Origin: a bacterium
GTDB lineage: Bacteria; Patescibacteria; Microgenomatia; Levybacterales; UBA12049
Assembly (NCBI GenBank): GCA_021825955.1
Contig: JAKAEH010000034.1
Location: 1-7,537, forward strand
Direction: 5' to 3'
Length of the DNA: 7,537 nucleotides
This document shows positions 1-6,570 of the stretch, one piece after another. A program made the translations under genes and the position numbers. The first letter of the stretch is position 1; each line of letters begins with the position of its first letter. Under the pieces are notes generated by a model that worked only from the letters and a program-made list of their open reading frames with translations, made no database searches and was not told the origin of the DNA.

Positions 1-195
1 GAAGAGCAATTAAAACCGGCACCATTTTCAATTAACGATTTGGCAATTGACGGAAGTGATATAATGAAAATATTGCAGATAAAACCCGGTCCAAAGGTTG
101 GGGAAATTTTGCAGAAATTATTTGAAGAAACTGATGAAGATTTATCTAAAAATAATAAAGATTACCTCCTCAACCGCATAAAAGATCTTGTTTAA
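1..195 (+). CDS. CCA-adding enzyme / poly(A) polymerase-family tRNA nucleotidyltransferase, C-terminal end (partial)
   Basis: Only the last 64 codons are present; the gene enters from the left edge in frame 1 and ends at TAA 193-195. Visible motifs are 'LAIDGSDIMKIL' (residues 14-25), 'KPGPKVGEIL' (28-37) and a closing segment rich in N, L and R ('NNKDYLLNRIKDLV'). This pattern (hydrophobic-x-GxDIM, then PGPxVGxIL, then NxxxYLLxRI) is typical of the C-terminal body/tail region of class II CCA-adding enzymes and related poly(A) polymerases. These add or repair the 3' CCA of tRNA in the cytoplasm. The catalytic head and any HD domain lie outside the window, so CCA-adding cannot be separated from poly(A) polymerase or A-adding activity. 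The ABC ATPase gene starts 17 nt downstream on the same strand, so co-transcription is plausible. Confidence 0.82.
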   Translation, partial: EEQLKPAPFSINDLAIDGSDIMKILQIKPGPKVGEILQKLFEETDEDLSKNNKDYLLNRIKDLV

Positions 196-212
196 TCCGC
201 ATAAATATTTTT

Positions 213-1130
213 ATGGTTCAAAATGTACTTGAGGTAAAAAACCTCACGAAAAAATTTGGTAATTTTACGGCAGTAAGCGATGTTTCTTTTTCTTTAAAGG
301 AAGGGGAAATTTTGGGACTTTTGGGACCTAACGGCGCGGGAAAAACGACAACTATACAAATGCTTTTAAGTCTTATGGAACCGACAACCGGAACAATTGC
401 TTACTTTGGAAAAAATTTAAAAAATAACCGGGAAGAAATATTAAAAGAAATAAATTTTTCTTCTACTTACATAAGCTTGCCATGGTTTTTTACTGTAAAC
501 GAGATTCTTGATGTTTTTGCAAGACTCTATGAGATACCGGATAAAACAAAACGCATTAATAGATTACTCGATGAATTTGAAATTAATCATTTAAGAAAAA
601 GACAATATTCAATGCTCTCTGCCGGAGAACGTACAAGACTTTTGTTAACTAAATCTTTTTTAAATTATCCGAAAGTTATACTTTTAGATGAACCTACATC
701 AAGTCTTGATCCGGATATTGCGGTAAAGATAAGACGTTTTTTAATCAAAGAAAGAGATGAATACAATGTAAGCATTTTACTGACATCACATAATATGGCA
801 GAGGTCGAGGAAATGTGCGATAGAATTTTGGTAATAAAATCGGGGAAAATATTAGTTACGGGCACACCATCCGCTCTTACCAAAACGATATCGGAATGCA
901 CTATAGAATTAAATCTGAATAATCTTGAAAAAGCACGCAAACTTTTTGATTCAAAGAAAATTAATTTTGAATTAAACAAATCACGCTTTAATATAAAAAT
1001 CGATGAAAAAAGAATATCCGAACTACTTTTGCTGCTTTCTAATGAAAATATAGAATATTCCGAGATATCTATTTTTAAACCGGACCTGGAAGATTTCTTC
1101 CTAAATATTGTGAATGAAAAAAATGATTAA
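213..1130 (+). CDS. ABC-2 type exporter, ATP-binding protein
   Basis: This 305-residue cytoplasmic ATPase should power export through the permease encoded next to it. In order it shows Walker A GPNGAGKT (38-45, K44), a signature LSAGE (135-139), Walker B VILLDEP (155-161, D159 and E160), a D-loop SSLDP (163-167) and the switch histidine H193 in TSHNM. A C-terminal extension of about 80 residues follows and ends in 'PDLEDFFLNIV', typical of ABC-2 (DrrA/NatA-like) ATPases. Two features are unusual. The Q-loop region reads 'NFSSTYISLPW' (81-91), with no glutamine where 'VPQ' is expected, and the signature is LSAGE rather than LSGGQ. The ATG at 213 is used because the family N-terminus starts here (LEVKNLTKKFG); no Shine-Dalgarno site is visible. 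The gene follows the CCA-enzyme gene by 17 nt and overlaps the permease gene. The substrate is unknown; drug, polysaccharide or lipid export are all possible for this family. Confidence 0.93.
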   Translation: MVQNVLEVKNLTKKFGNFTAVSDVSFSLKEGEILGLLGPNGAGKTTTIQMLLSLMEPTTGTIAYFGKNLKNNREEILKEINFSSTYISLPWFFTVNEILDVFARLYEIPDKTKRINRLLDEFEINHLRKRQYSMLSAGERTRLLLTKSFLNYPKVILLDEPTSSLDPDIAVKIRRFLIKERDEYNVSILLTSHNMAEVEEMCDRILVIKSGKILVTGTPSALTKTISECTIELNLNNLEKARKLFDSKKINFELNKSRFNIKIDEKRISELLLLLSNENIEYSEISIFKPDLEDFFLNIVNEKND

Positions 1131-1911
1131 TTTTCATAGAGTACTGGCGATGGTAATTCGCTATACATATAATTTAAGACATAGTTTAGACCGACTAAGC
1201 GACATGTTTTATTGGCCGTTGCTTGACCTTTTAATATGGGGTGTAACCGGATTGTACTTAGCCCAATTAACAAATCATTCTTCAAATTACCTATACATAA
1301 TTCTTAACGGTCTTATTTTTTGGATTATCGTTTGGAGAGCGCAATACGAAATTAATACAAATATTCTATCCGAATTGTGGGATAAAAATCTTGTAAATAT
1401 TTTTGTGTCTCCGCTAACAATTTATGAATGGATTGTATCTTTTATGATTTTCGGCTTATTAAAATCTTTAATAAGCGTAATATTTTCGGCCTTTATTGCG
1501 TACCTCATTTACGGGTACAATATTTTTTCTTACGGTCCCGCTCTTATCATTTTTTTTATAAGTCTTTTACTTACCGGCTGGGCATTCGGATTTATAGTAG
1601 CGGGATTTCTTATAAGATTTGGTGAAAGAATACAAACACTTGCGTGGGGAGGAGTAGCAATAGTTGCGCCGTTTTCCGTTTTGTATTATCCTCTATCGGT
1701 TCTGCCAAAATGGGCACAATCGGTTGCACATTTCATTCCTTCTTCTTACGTTTTTGAAGCTCTAAGAGAAATGCTGGCAACAAAACACTTGGCAATTGAT
1801 AAATTGAGTATAAGTTTTGGAATAAATATTCTTTATTTAATAATTGCTATTCTATTTTTCGTATGGATGTTTAACAAAAGCAGGAAAATGGGACTTGGAA
1901 GACTTATCTAA
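1114..1911 (+). CDS. ABC-2 type transporter permease
   Basis: This 265-residue integral membrane protein should form the export channel with the ATPase just upstream. Hydrophobic segments suggest six transmembrane helices, roughly at 33-51, 57-75, 107-133, 140-166, 175-197 and 233-253. The stretch 'PLSVLPKWAQSVAHFIPSS' (193-211), followed by a 'YVFEALREML' helix, is the conserved C-terminal signature of ABC-2 permeases. The length fits the family (about 250-280). The gene overlaps the ATPase gene: an ATG at 1114 gives a 17-nt overlap, and a second in-frame ATG at 1123 (residue 4, MINFHRV) gives 8 nt. Neither has a clear Shine-Dalgarno site, so translation probably depends on coupling to the upstream gene and the start is uncertain by three residues. 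The stop is only 3 nt from the end of the opposing yqeY gene. The transported substrate cannot be read from the sequence. Confidence 0.9.
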   Translation: MKKMINFHRVLAMVIRYTYNLRHSLDRLSDMFYWPLLDLLIWGVTGLYLAQLTNHSSNYLYIILNGLIFWIIVWRAQYEINTNILSELWDKNLVNIFVSPLTIYEWIVSFMIFGLLKSLISVIFSAFIAYLIYGYNIFSYGPALIIFFISLLLTGWAFGFIVAGFLIRFGERIQTLAWGGVAIVAPFSVLYYPLSVLPKWAQSVAHFIPSSYVFEALREMLATKHLAIDKLSISFGINILYLIIAILFFVWMFNKSRKMGLGRLI

Positions 1912-1914
1912 AAT

Positions 1915-2409
1915 TTACTTTACAAGAGATTCTTTCACAAGTTTACTTACTGTTCCTCCATCGGCTTTTCCTTTAATTTTTGGCGAAAGATAGCCCATTA
2001 CTTTTCCTATATCGGAAATCGAAGATGCTCCAGTTTGCTTTATCGCCTCTTCGACCAATGCTTTTATTTCCTCTTCACTTAACTGCTGGGGTAAATAATT
2101 TTTAAGAATCTGAAGTTCTCTTTCTTCTTTTTGGGCCAAATCATTTCTTTGGGCGTTTCTAAATTGTTCTATGGAATCATTCCTCTGTTTTGCTTCTTTT
2201 TGTAAAACGGTAAGAATATCTTCCTCGGATGCTTGATAATATCCTCCCTTGTCAAGCAAGCGGGCTCGCTCATCTTCGCTGAGCTCCGCCCCTTTTTGAA
2301 TTTCATAATAATTAACAGCGGAAAGAAGCATTCTAAGAACCGATGTCTTTAATTCATCTCTTGCAAGCATGGACTGTTTTAATTCTTCCTGTAGTTTTTG
2401 TTTATTCAT
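1915..2409 (-). CDS. yqeY: GatB/YqeY domain-containing protein
   Basis: This 164-residue soluble protein is of the YqeY family, which is related to the tRNA-binding tail domain of GatB in the Asp/Glu-tRNA amidotransferase. Its exact role is unsettled. Family motifs are 'TSVLRMLLSAVNYYE' (22-36), 'VLQKEAKQRNDSIEQF' (68-83), 'LKNYLPQQLSEEEI' (102-115) and 'DIGKVMGYLSPKIKGKADGG' (133-152). It is longer than the roughly 148 residues of classical YqeY because of an extra segment of about 17 residues near 42-59 (SEDERARLLDKGGYYQ), seen to my knowledge in some Patescibacteria homologs. The ATG at 2409 was chosen because family homology begins there. A TTG 30 nt upstream (2439) would add ten residues without family resemblance. 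A GGAG at 2424-2427 sits 14 nt before the ATG, a long spacing. It is separated from metK by 78 nt that include a TATAAT box, so it may have its own promoter. Confidence 0.92.
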   Translation of the reverse strand: MNKQKLQEELKQSMLARDELKTSVLRMLLSAVNYYEIQKGAELSEDERARLLDKGGYYQASEEDILTVLQKEAKQRNDSIEQFRNAQRNDLAQKEERELQILKNYLPQQLSEEEIKALVEEAIKQTGASSISDIGKVMGYLSPKIKGKADGGTVSKLVKESLVK

Positions 2410-2485
2410 CCCGTTAGAAAGCTCTCCCTTCAAGATCAAATTTATGCATTATTATATTCAAATTTAAGCTAAACTTTCTAATGGG
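2410..2485. repeat. Imperfect 12-nt inverted repeat spanning the metK-yqeY gap
   Basis: CCCGTTAGAAAG (2410-2421) and CTTTCTAATGGG (2474-2485) are reverse complements at 11 of 12 positions, with 52 nt between them. One arm touches the yqeY start codon and the other ends 2 nt from the metK stop codon. In the minus-strand transcript they could pair to enclose the whole gap, with one A-C mismatch. No U-tract follows, so it is not a standard terminator. Confidence 0.5.
2451..2456 (-). promoter_or_regulatory. Candidate -10 box upstream of yqeY
   Basis: The minus strand reads TATAAT here, an exact consensus -10 hexamer, 41 nt before the yqeY ATG. No good -35 hexamer is seen at 16-18 nt upstream, which makes it a weak prediction. 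If real, yqeY could be transcribed separately from metK with a leader of about 35 nt. Confidence 0.28.
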
Positions 2486-2487
2486 AT

Positions 2488-3675
2488 TCATATTTTTGCT
2501 AATTTCCTAAGCACACTTATTTTATCAGTCTTCTCCCAAGGTAAGTCAAGCTCAGGCCTTCCAAAATGTCCATAAGCTGCAACTTGCCTATAAATCGGTC
2601 TTCTTAAATTAAGGTCTTTTATTATCATGCCTGGCCTTAAATCGAATACTTTTAAAACAATAGCGCTTAATTTCTCGTCCTCTATTTTTCCTGTTTGGAA
2701 AGTATCTACCAAAACAGACATGGGCTCAGACATTCCGATTGCATAAGAAATTTGCACTTCACATTTTTGTGCCAATCCTGCAGCTACTATATTTTTTGCT
2801 ACATATCTTGCCATATACTGCGCACTCCTATCCACTTTAGTCGGATCTTTTCCGGAGAAGGCTCCTCCTCCGTGCTTAGCGTATCCCCCATAAGTATCTA
2901 CAATAATTTTTCTTCCGGTTAAACCGGTATCTCCCTGGGGACCTCCTATTACAAATCTTCCGGTAGTATTAATCCAAAATTTTGTTTTAGAATCTATTAA
3001 TTTTGAAGGAATAACTTTTTTGATAACTTTTTCTATTATTTCTTTTTTTAATTTCTCCTGGTCTATGTTTTCGTCGTGCTGTGCCGCAATCAATACTCCG
3101 TCTACTCTTACCGGCTTACCTTTTGAATATTCAATCGTAACTTGAGATTTTCCGTCGGGCCTAAGACCTTTTATGACTTTATTTTTTCTTACCTGCGTTA
3201 ATCTTTTGCATAGGTTATGAGCCAAAACTATCGGGAGAGGCATTAGCTCTTTAGTTTCGTCACAGGCAAAACCAAACATTAATCCTTGGTCGCCTGCTCC
3301 CAAATTTTCTAAATCCTCCTTTAATATTTTCCCTCCCTTTCCTTCTTTATAACTATCTACTCCTTTTGCAATATCCGAAGATTGTGCGTGAATAGCAGTT
3401 GCAACACCGCTTGTTTCATAATGAAAACCATAGCGGGAATCGGTATAACCTATATCTTTAATTACATTTCTCGCAATCTGAGGAATTTCCGCGTACGCGT
3501 TTGTGGTTACTTCGCCGGCAATAAAAATAACACCATTAGTAATTAAAGCCTCAACAGCGACTCTTGAACGGGGATCTTTTGCCAAAAGCTCATCTAAAAT
3601 AGCGTCTGCAATCTGATCACAAATTTTGTCGGGATGCCCTTCGGTAACCGATTCTGAGGTAAAAAATTTTCTCAT
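2488..3675 (-). CDS. metK: S-adenosylmethionine synthetase (methionine adenosyltransferase)
   Basis: MetK is a cytoplasmic enzyme that makes S-adenosylmethionine, phosphate and pyrophosphate from methionine and ATP, supplying methyl groups for RNA, DNA and protein modification. The 395-residue protein is full length for the family (about 380-400). It shows the N-terminal '[20 protein letters not shown]' (6-25, with H14 and D16), signature 1 GAGDQG (126-131) followed by MFGFACDET, and signature 2 GGGAFSGKD (269-277) followed by PTKVDRS. It also has the C-terminal 'YGHFGR' and 'PWEKTD'. No key motif is missing. The ATG at 3675 shares four bases (ATGA) with the stop of secF, so the genes are translationally coupled. 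AAGGA (3686-3690) lies 10 nt upstream of the ATG, inside secF. No SAM riboswitch leader can precede it because its start is embedded in secF; any control must act on the operon promoter or on translation. Confidence 0.98.
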   Translation of the reverse strand: MRKFFTSESVTEGHPDKICDQIADAILDELLAKDPRSRVAVEALITNGVIFIAGEVTTNAYAEIPQIARNVIKDIGYTDSRYGFHYETSGVATAIHAQSSDIAKGVDSYKEGKGGKILKEDLENLGAGDQGLMFGFACDETKELMPLPIVLAHNLCKRLTQVRKNKVIKGLRPDGKSQVTIEYSKGKPVRVDGVLIAAQHDENIDQEKLKKEIIEKVIKKVIPSKLIDSKTKFWINTTGRFVIGGPQGDTGLTGRKIIVDTYGGYAKHGGGAFSGKDPTKVDRSAQYMARYVAKNIVAAGLAQKCEVQISYAIGMSEPMSVLVDTFQTGKIEDEKLSAIVLKVFDLRPGMIIKDLNLRRPIYRQVAAYGHFGRPELDLPWEKTDKISVLRKLAKI

Positions 3676-4580
3676 TTATTTCTATTCCTTTTAAATTTTT
3701 CGCTCAGTTCCTGCCAAAGAACTAAAAGAGGAGAAGCATTAAATATTGAAGAATACGTTCCGCTTATAACTCCTATCAAAAGCGCTATAACAAACCATCT
3801 TATACTTTCTCCGCCGAAAAGAAGAAGTGCAATTAAAACCAAGACAACCGTTAAAGAAGTATTTAATGACCTGTCTAAAGTCTGGAGTATAGATTCGTTT
3901 ACAATTTTTTCAAAAGGAACTCCGCTAACCCTTTTTAGATTTTCTCTTATTCTGTCAAAAACTACAATTGTATCGTGAACCGAAAAACCAATAATAGTAA
4001 GAAGAGCGGTTACAAAAAGACTATCAACCACTACTCCAAAGAAGTGACCGAAAATAGCGAAAAGTCCGACAACTACCAAGACGTCATGAATAAGAGCAAT
4101 AACCGCACAAATTCCGAAACGTAAACTGCTTGCGGGTTTCGGGATTTTTCTAAAAGACCAAGTTATATATATAACAATAAAAAGTGAAGCAAGAGCAACA
4201 GCTGTGGCGGCATTTGTAGCTGTTTCCGCGCCTATTGTCGGACCTATTGATTGAAATTCTTCCTGTCTTGCTCCTTTAATAGAAGATAAATCCGAAACAA
4301 ATTTTGAATCTTGTTTTTGGTCCATAGTTTGAGTCCTTACCATTACAAGATTATTCGATGTCTGAATGCTGGATACTTTTAAACCCTCCTTTTGAAGCAG
4401 AGCGGAAACAGAATTGGCGTCTTTCTGAGTCGCTTGCTTTTGTACGGAAACCGTAATTAAAGTTCCTCCGGTAAAATCAATTGATAAATTAAGCCCAAAA
4501 AGAATAAGTGAAACAATTCCAGGAATAATAACTATTAATGAAATTAAAAAATAAAAATATTTTTTGCCGATAATATTCAT
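3672..4580 (-). CDS. secF: Protein translocase subunit SecF
   Basis: SecF pairs with SecD in the membrane and uses the proton gradient to help pull proteins through SecYEG. The protein has 302 residues from the ATG at 4580. It shows an N-terminal helix (about 8-30), then 'SIDFTGGT' (33-40), a periplasmic/extracellular region ending at 'SIGPTIGAE' (112-119), and five C-terminal helices. The conserved '[17 protein letters not shown]' lies at 198-214, and '[11 protein letters not shown]' is near 235-245. The HDT aspartate (D203) and DRS arginine (R237) match positions implicated in proton transfer in characterised SecDF. The ATG at 4580, 1 nt after the secD stop, fits the usual SecF start ([11 protein letters not shown]). 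An in-frame TTG at 4595 would overlap secD by 14 nt and has AAGGA 12 nt upstream, so it cannot be excluded. The stop overlaps the metK start as ATGA. Confidence 0.96.
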   Translation of the reverse strand: MNIIGKKYFYFLISLIVIIPGIVSLILFGLNLSIDFTGGTLITVSVQKQATQKDANSVSALLQKEGLKVSSIQTSNNLVMVRTQTMDQKQDSKFVSDLSSIKGARQEEFQSIGPTIGAETATNAATAVALASLFIVIYITWSFRKIPKPASSLRFGICAVIALIHDVLVVVGLFAIFGHFFGVVVDSLFVTALLTIIGFSVHDTIVVFDRIRENLKRVSGVPFEKIVNESILQTLDRSLNTSLTVVLVLIALLLFGGESIRWFVIALLIGVISGTYSSIFNASPLLVLWQELSEKFKRNRNK

Positions 4581-4581
4581 A

Positions 4582-5937
4582 TTACTTATATACAACCCTT
4601 AGAAAAGTCCTTGTTACTATTATTGCCGAAAACATAGAAACTAAAACACCTATTGCAAGAACCAAAGCAAACCCTCTTACCGCACCTGTACCAAATTTAT
4701 AAAGCACAGCACTTGTAATAAGAGTTGATATGTTAGAGTCTCTTATAGAAGTCCAAGCCCTTGAAAACCCTATCTCTATAGCTGCTTGAGTAGGTTTTCC
4801 TAAACGTTTTTCCTCTTTCATCCTTTCAAATATTAATATATTCGCATCTACGGCCATACCTATAGAGAGAATAAATCCCGCGATACCGGAAAGAGTTAGC
4901 GTTATTCCGTAGGGAGTTAACGAACTAAGTTTAAAAATTGCCAAAACAAAAAGCGTATAAAGAAAAAGTGCAAAGCTTGCTATAACTCCAAGTCTTCCGT
5001 ACAAAATACTCATAAAAACGACTATTATTAAAAGACCCAATATTCCGGCCAGAAGGCTTTTTTCCAAAGAAGCAAGTCCCAATGTTGGGCCAACGACCTG
5101 ACTTTGTAAAAGGGTAAGGGAAACAGGGAGCGCTCCTGCGTTGAGTTCTGTACTTAACTGATTAGCCGTATCCGTAGTAAAGGTTCCTGATATAACCGCG
5201 TTTCCGGCCAAAATTGCCTGTTGCACGTTAGGAGCTTCAATTACCACATTATCCAAAACAATGGCAACTATTTTATTAACGTTCCTTTTTGTTATATCGG
5301 CAAATTTCTGGGTTCCGTCGGAAGTAAAAGTTAATTGTACCTGCGGTTTACCGGTATTCGGATCGAATGTGACACTGGTTTGTTGAATATCATTACCGGT
5401 TAAGTTAGTTTTTACCGGATTTTTTAAAACCTGGGTTATGCCCAAGGGCAAAGCCGAAGAAGAAGCTACTTTAGCGCTGCCGGTTGCAGCTTCTTCCCAA
5501 AAACTAAGTTGTGCTGTGGTCCCAACAATATTTCTTGCTTGATTAAGATCGGAAACCCCCGGAAGCTCAACGATTATTCTTGACTCACCGGTTGTCAGAG
5601 TTGAAGTCTGAACAATCGGCTCCGACACTCCAAAAAGATTAATTCTTCTTTCGATAGTATCTTTTGATGATTTTAACGCATCTGTTCTTTGTCCTTGAGG
5701 GATTCCTGTCATATCCGCCCTGAAAGTCATGCTTGTTCCGCCTTCTATATCCAAACCTCTTCTAAAAGCTATCTGCCCTTTTATTCCCGCTGTCCTCAAA
5801 GTGTTATTTATATCAAAGTTTATTTTTTGTTTTATTGGGCCTATTGAAGCTAGATTTATAGAAGGGATATCAATTAAAACAGCAAAAATTGTTAATGCAA
5901 TTATTAACCAAAAAAGGGTGCGGGGATTTTTTCTCAT
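4582..5937 (-). CDS. secD: Protein translocase subunit SecD
   Basis: SecD is the larger subunit of the proton-driven SecDF accessory complex of the Sec translocon. The 451-residue protein has one N-terminal helix (about 9-28), 'RGLDIEGGT' (60-68), 'RRINLFGVSEP' (97-107), 'VELPGV' (123-128), a large extracytoplasmic domain, then 'ALPVSL' (269-274) and 'VVGPTLG' (281-287). A C-terminal bundle of about five helices (292-447) includes 'GMAVDANILIFERMKEE' (360-376). D364 in VDANI corresponds to the conserved proton-path aspartate of the family. At 451 residues it is shorter than E. coli SecD (615) and close to reduced SecD proteins of other bacteria. The ATG at 5937 overlaps the upstream wHTH gene by four bases (ATGA). 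AGGAG at 5949-5953 lies 11 nt upstream. secF follows directly, as in most bacteria that encode the pair separately. Confidence 0.97.
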   Translation of the reverse strand: MRKNPRTLFWLIIALTIFAVLIDIPSINLASIGPIKQKINFDINNTLRTAGIKGQIAFRRGLDIEGGTSMTFRADMTGIPQGQRTDALKSSKDTIERRINLFGVSEPIVQTSTLTTGESRIIVELPGVSDLNQARNIVGTTAQLSFWEEAATGSAKVASSSALPLGITQVLKNPVKTNLTGNDIQQTSVTFDPNTGKPQVQLTFTSDGTQKFADITKRNVNKIVAIVLDNVVIEAPNVQQAILAGNAVISGTFTTDTANQLSTELNAGALPVSLTLLQSQVVGPTLGLASLEKSLLAGILGLLIIVVFMSILYGRLGVIASFALFLYTLFVLAIFKLSSLTPYGITLTLSGIAGFILSIGMAVDANILIFERMKEEKRLGKPTQAAIEIGFSRAWTSIRDSNISTLITSAVLYKFGTGAVRGFALVLAIGVLVSMFSAIIVTRTFLRVVYK

Positions 5938-6509
5938 GAAAGCAAACTCTCCTCATCACCTATCAACATTACTCTGGAACCGGAAAGTATCGAAGCTATA
6001 AAAGGATCGCTTTTTTTCTTCCTAAAATCAAACTCTTCTTCTGTCATTACCGTATAGTTTATTTCTTTCTCAAGTTTTTTTTCTTCTTCCCTTATTAGAA
6101 GGGCAAGTTCCGGAAGAACAATGGTACCTACAATTAAGAAATCTACTTCATCGGGTTTATCTTTTATTCTTCTTGCAAACTTACCGGAAAACATAGCATA
6201 TTTTATTTTTCCGAGTTTTACTCTGTTTTTTATGATTTCAGCACCTAATCCAAAACTCTTGGAGCCGAGTCTTAAAAGGTCATAGTAAAAAGGGTAACTT
6301 TTATTTAAAAAATAATAAACCCTGTTGGCTCTTGGCTCTCTGGACAAAATTCCTTTTTTCTCCAGATATGAAAGCTCTCTTCTTACCGCATTTATTTCAT
6401 CTCCTGTTTTTCTTACCAAATCTCTTACATGAAACATGGAAGAAGGAGACGTTAAAAAAACGTTTAGAATTCTTATGCGGGATTTAGAGGTAATAATATC
6501 TGAAAACAT
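5934..6509 (-). CDS. Winged-helix protein with a degenerate nucleotidyltransferase-like C-terminal domain
   Basis: No gene name is recognised. From the ATG at 6509 the protein has 191 residues. The N-terminal third looks like a winged-helix DNA-binding domain: 'SKSRIRILNVFL' (8-19), 'FHVRDLVRKTGDEINAVRRE' (26-45) as the likely recognition helix region, then 'LSYLEKKGILSREPRANRVY' (46-65). The second half resembles MNT-type nucleotidyltransferases: 'IKYAMFSGKFARR' (102-114), 'DEVDFLIVG' (120-128), 'ELALLIREEEKKLEKEINYT' (134-153), and a C-terminus 'RVMLIGDEESLL'. The family's GSxARG reads SGKFAR and its SDxD reads DEVD, so the first acidic catalytic position is Glu and the Gly-Ser is disrupted; activity is doubtful. 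A GTG at 6530 would add seven residues, but it sits at the predicted transcription start. The gene is coupled to secD through ATGA and is first in the operon, which suggests, but does not prove, that it regulates it. No toxin or antitoxin partner is adjacent. Confidence 0.8.
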   Translation of the reverse strand: MFSDIITSKSRIRILNVFLTSPSSMFHVRDLVRKTGDEINAVRRELSYLEKKGILSREPRANRVYYFLNKSYPFYYDLLRLGSKSFGLGAEIIKNRVKLGKIKYAMFSGKFARRIKDKPDEVDFLIVGTIVLPELALLIREEEKKLEKEINYTVMTEEEFDFRKKKSDPFIASILSGSRVMLIGDEESLLS

Positions 6510-6513
6510 AATT

Positions 6514-6529
6514 TGTTCTTTTCTGAACA
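6514..6529. promoter_or_regulatory. Small palindrome TGTTC-N6-GAACA, candidate operator
   Basis: A perfect inverted repeat with 5-bp arms separated by 6 bp sits just downstream of the predicted -10 box, over the expected transcription start and 4 nt before the wHTH start codon. Its spacing would suit a dimeric winged-helix protein, possibly the product of the adjacent gene (autoregulation). Five-base arms are short enough to arise by chance. Confidence 0.3.
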
Positions 6530-6531
6530 CT

Positions 6532-6561
6532 AATATACAACATAGTTAAAATGATTTTCAA
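6532..6561 (-). promoter_or_regulatory. Candidate sigma-70-type promoter of the wHTH-secD-secF-metK operon
   Basis: On the minus strand TTGAAA (6556-6561) is followed by 18 nt and then TATATT (6532-6537), a good match to -35 and -10 elements. Transcription would start near 6525, leaving a leader of about 16 nt before the ATG at 6509. It lies in the only gap upstream of the four tightly joined genes. In such AT-rich DNA chance matches are common, so this is an inference from position and sequence. Confidence 0.45.
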
Positions 6562-6570
6562 GTATTAGTT

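Noticed and set aside
665..979. Minus-strand open frame of 104 codons inside the ABC ATPase gene
   Set aside because: Antisense to a well-supported gene covering Walker B and the H-loop; its product resembles no family I know and no start signal is visible.
1088..1101. GGAAGATTTCTTCC hairpin-like palindrome just before the permease start
   Set aside because: It encodes the conserved ATPase C-terminus (LEDFFL) and has a loop of only 2-4 nt with no U-tract; probably a by-product of the codons.
1428..1625. Second-frame 65-codon open frame inside the permease gene
   Set aside because: Lies wholly within the permease coding frame; its composition reflects the out-of-frame reading of membrane-helix codons.
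3676..3760. SAM riboswitch before metK
   Set aside because: The metK start overlaps secF and the preceding sequence is secF coding DNA with no leader.
5934..6570. HEPN/MNT-type toxin-antitoxin pair
   Set aside because: The nucleotidyltransferase-like half is fused to a winged helix and has degenerate catalytic residues, and there is no adjacent HEPN or other small toxin-like gene; the neighbours are secD and DUF3048.
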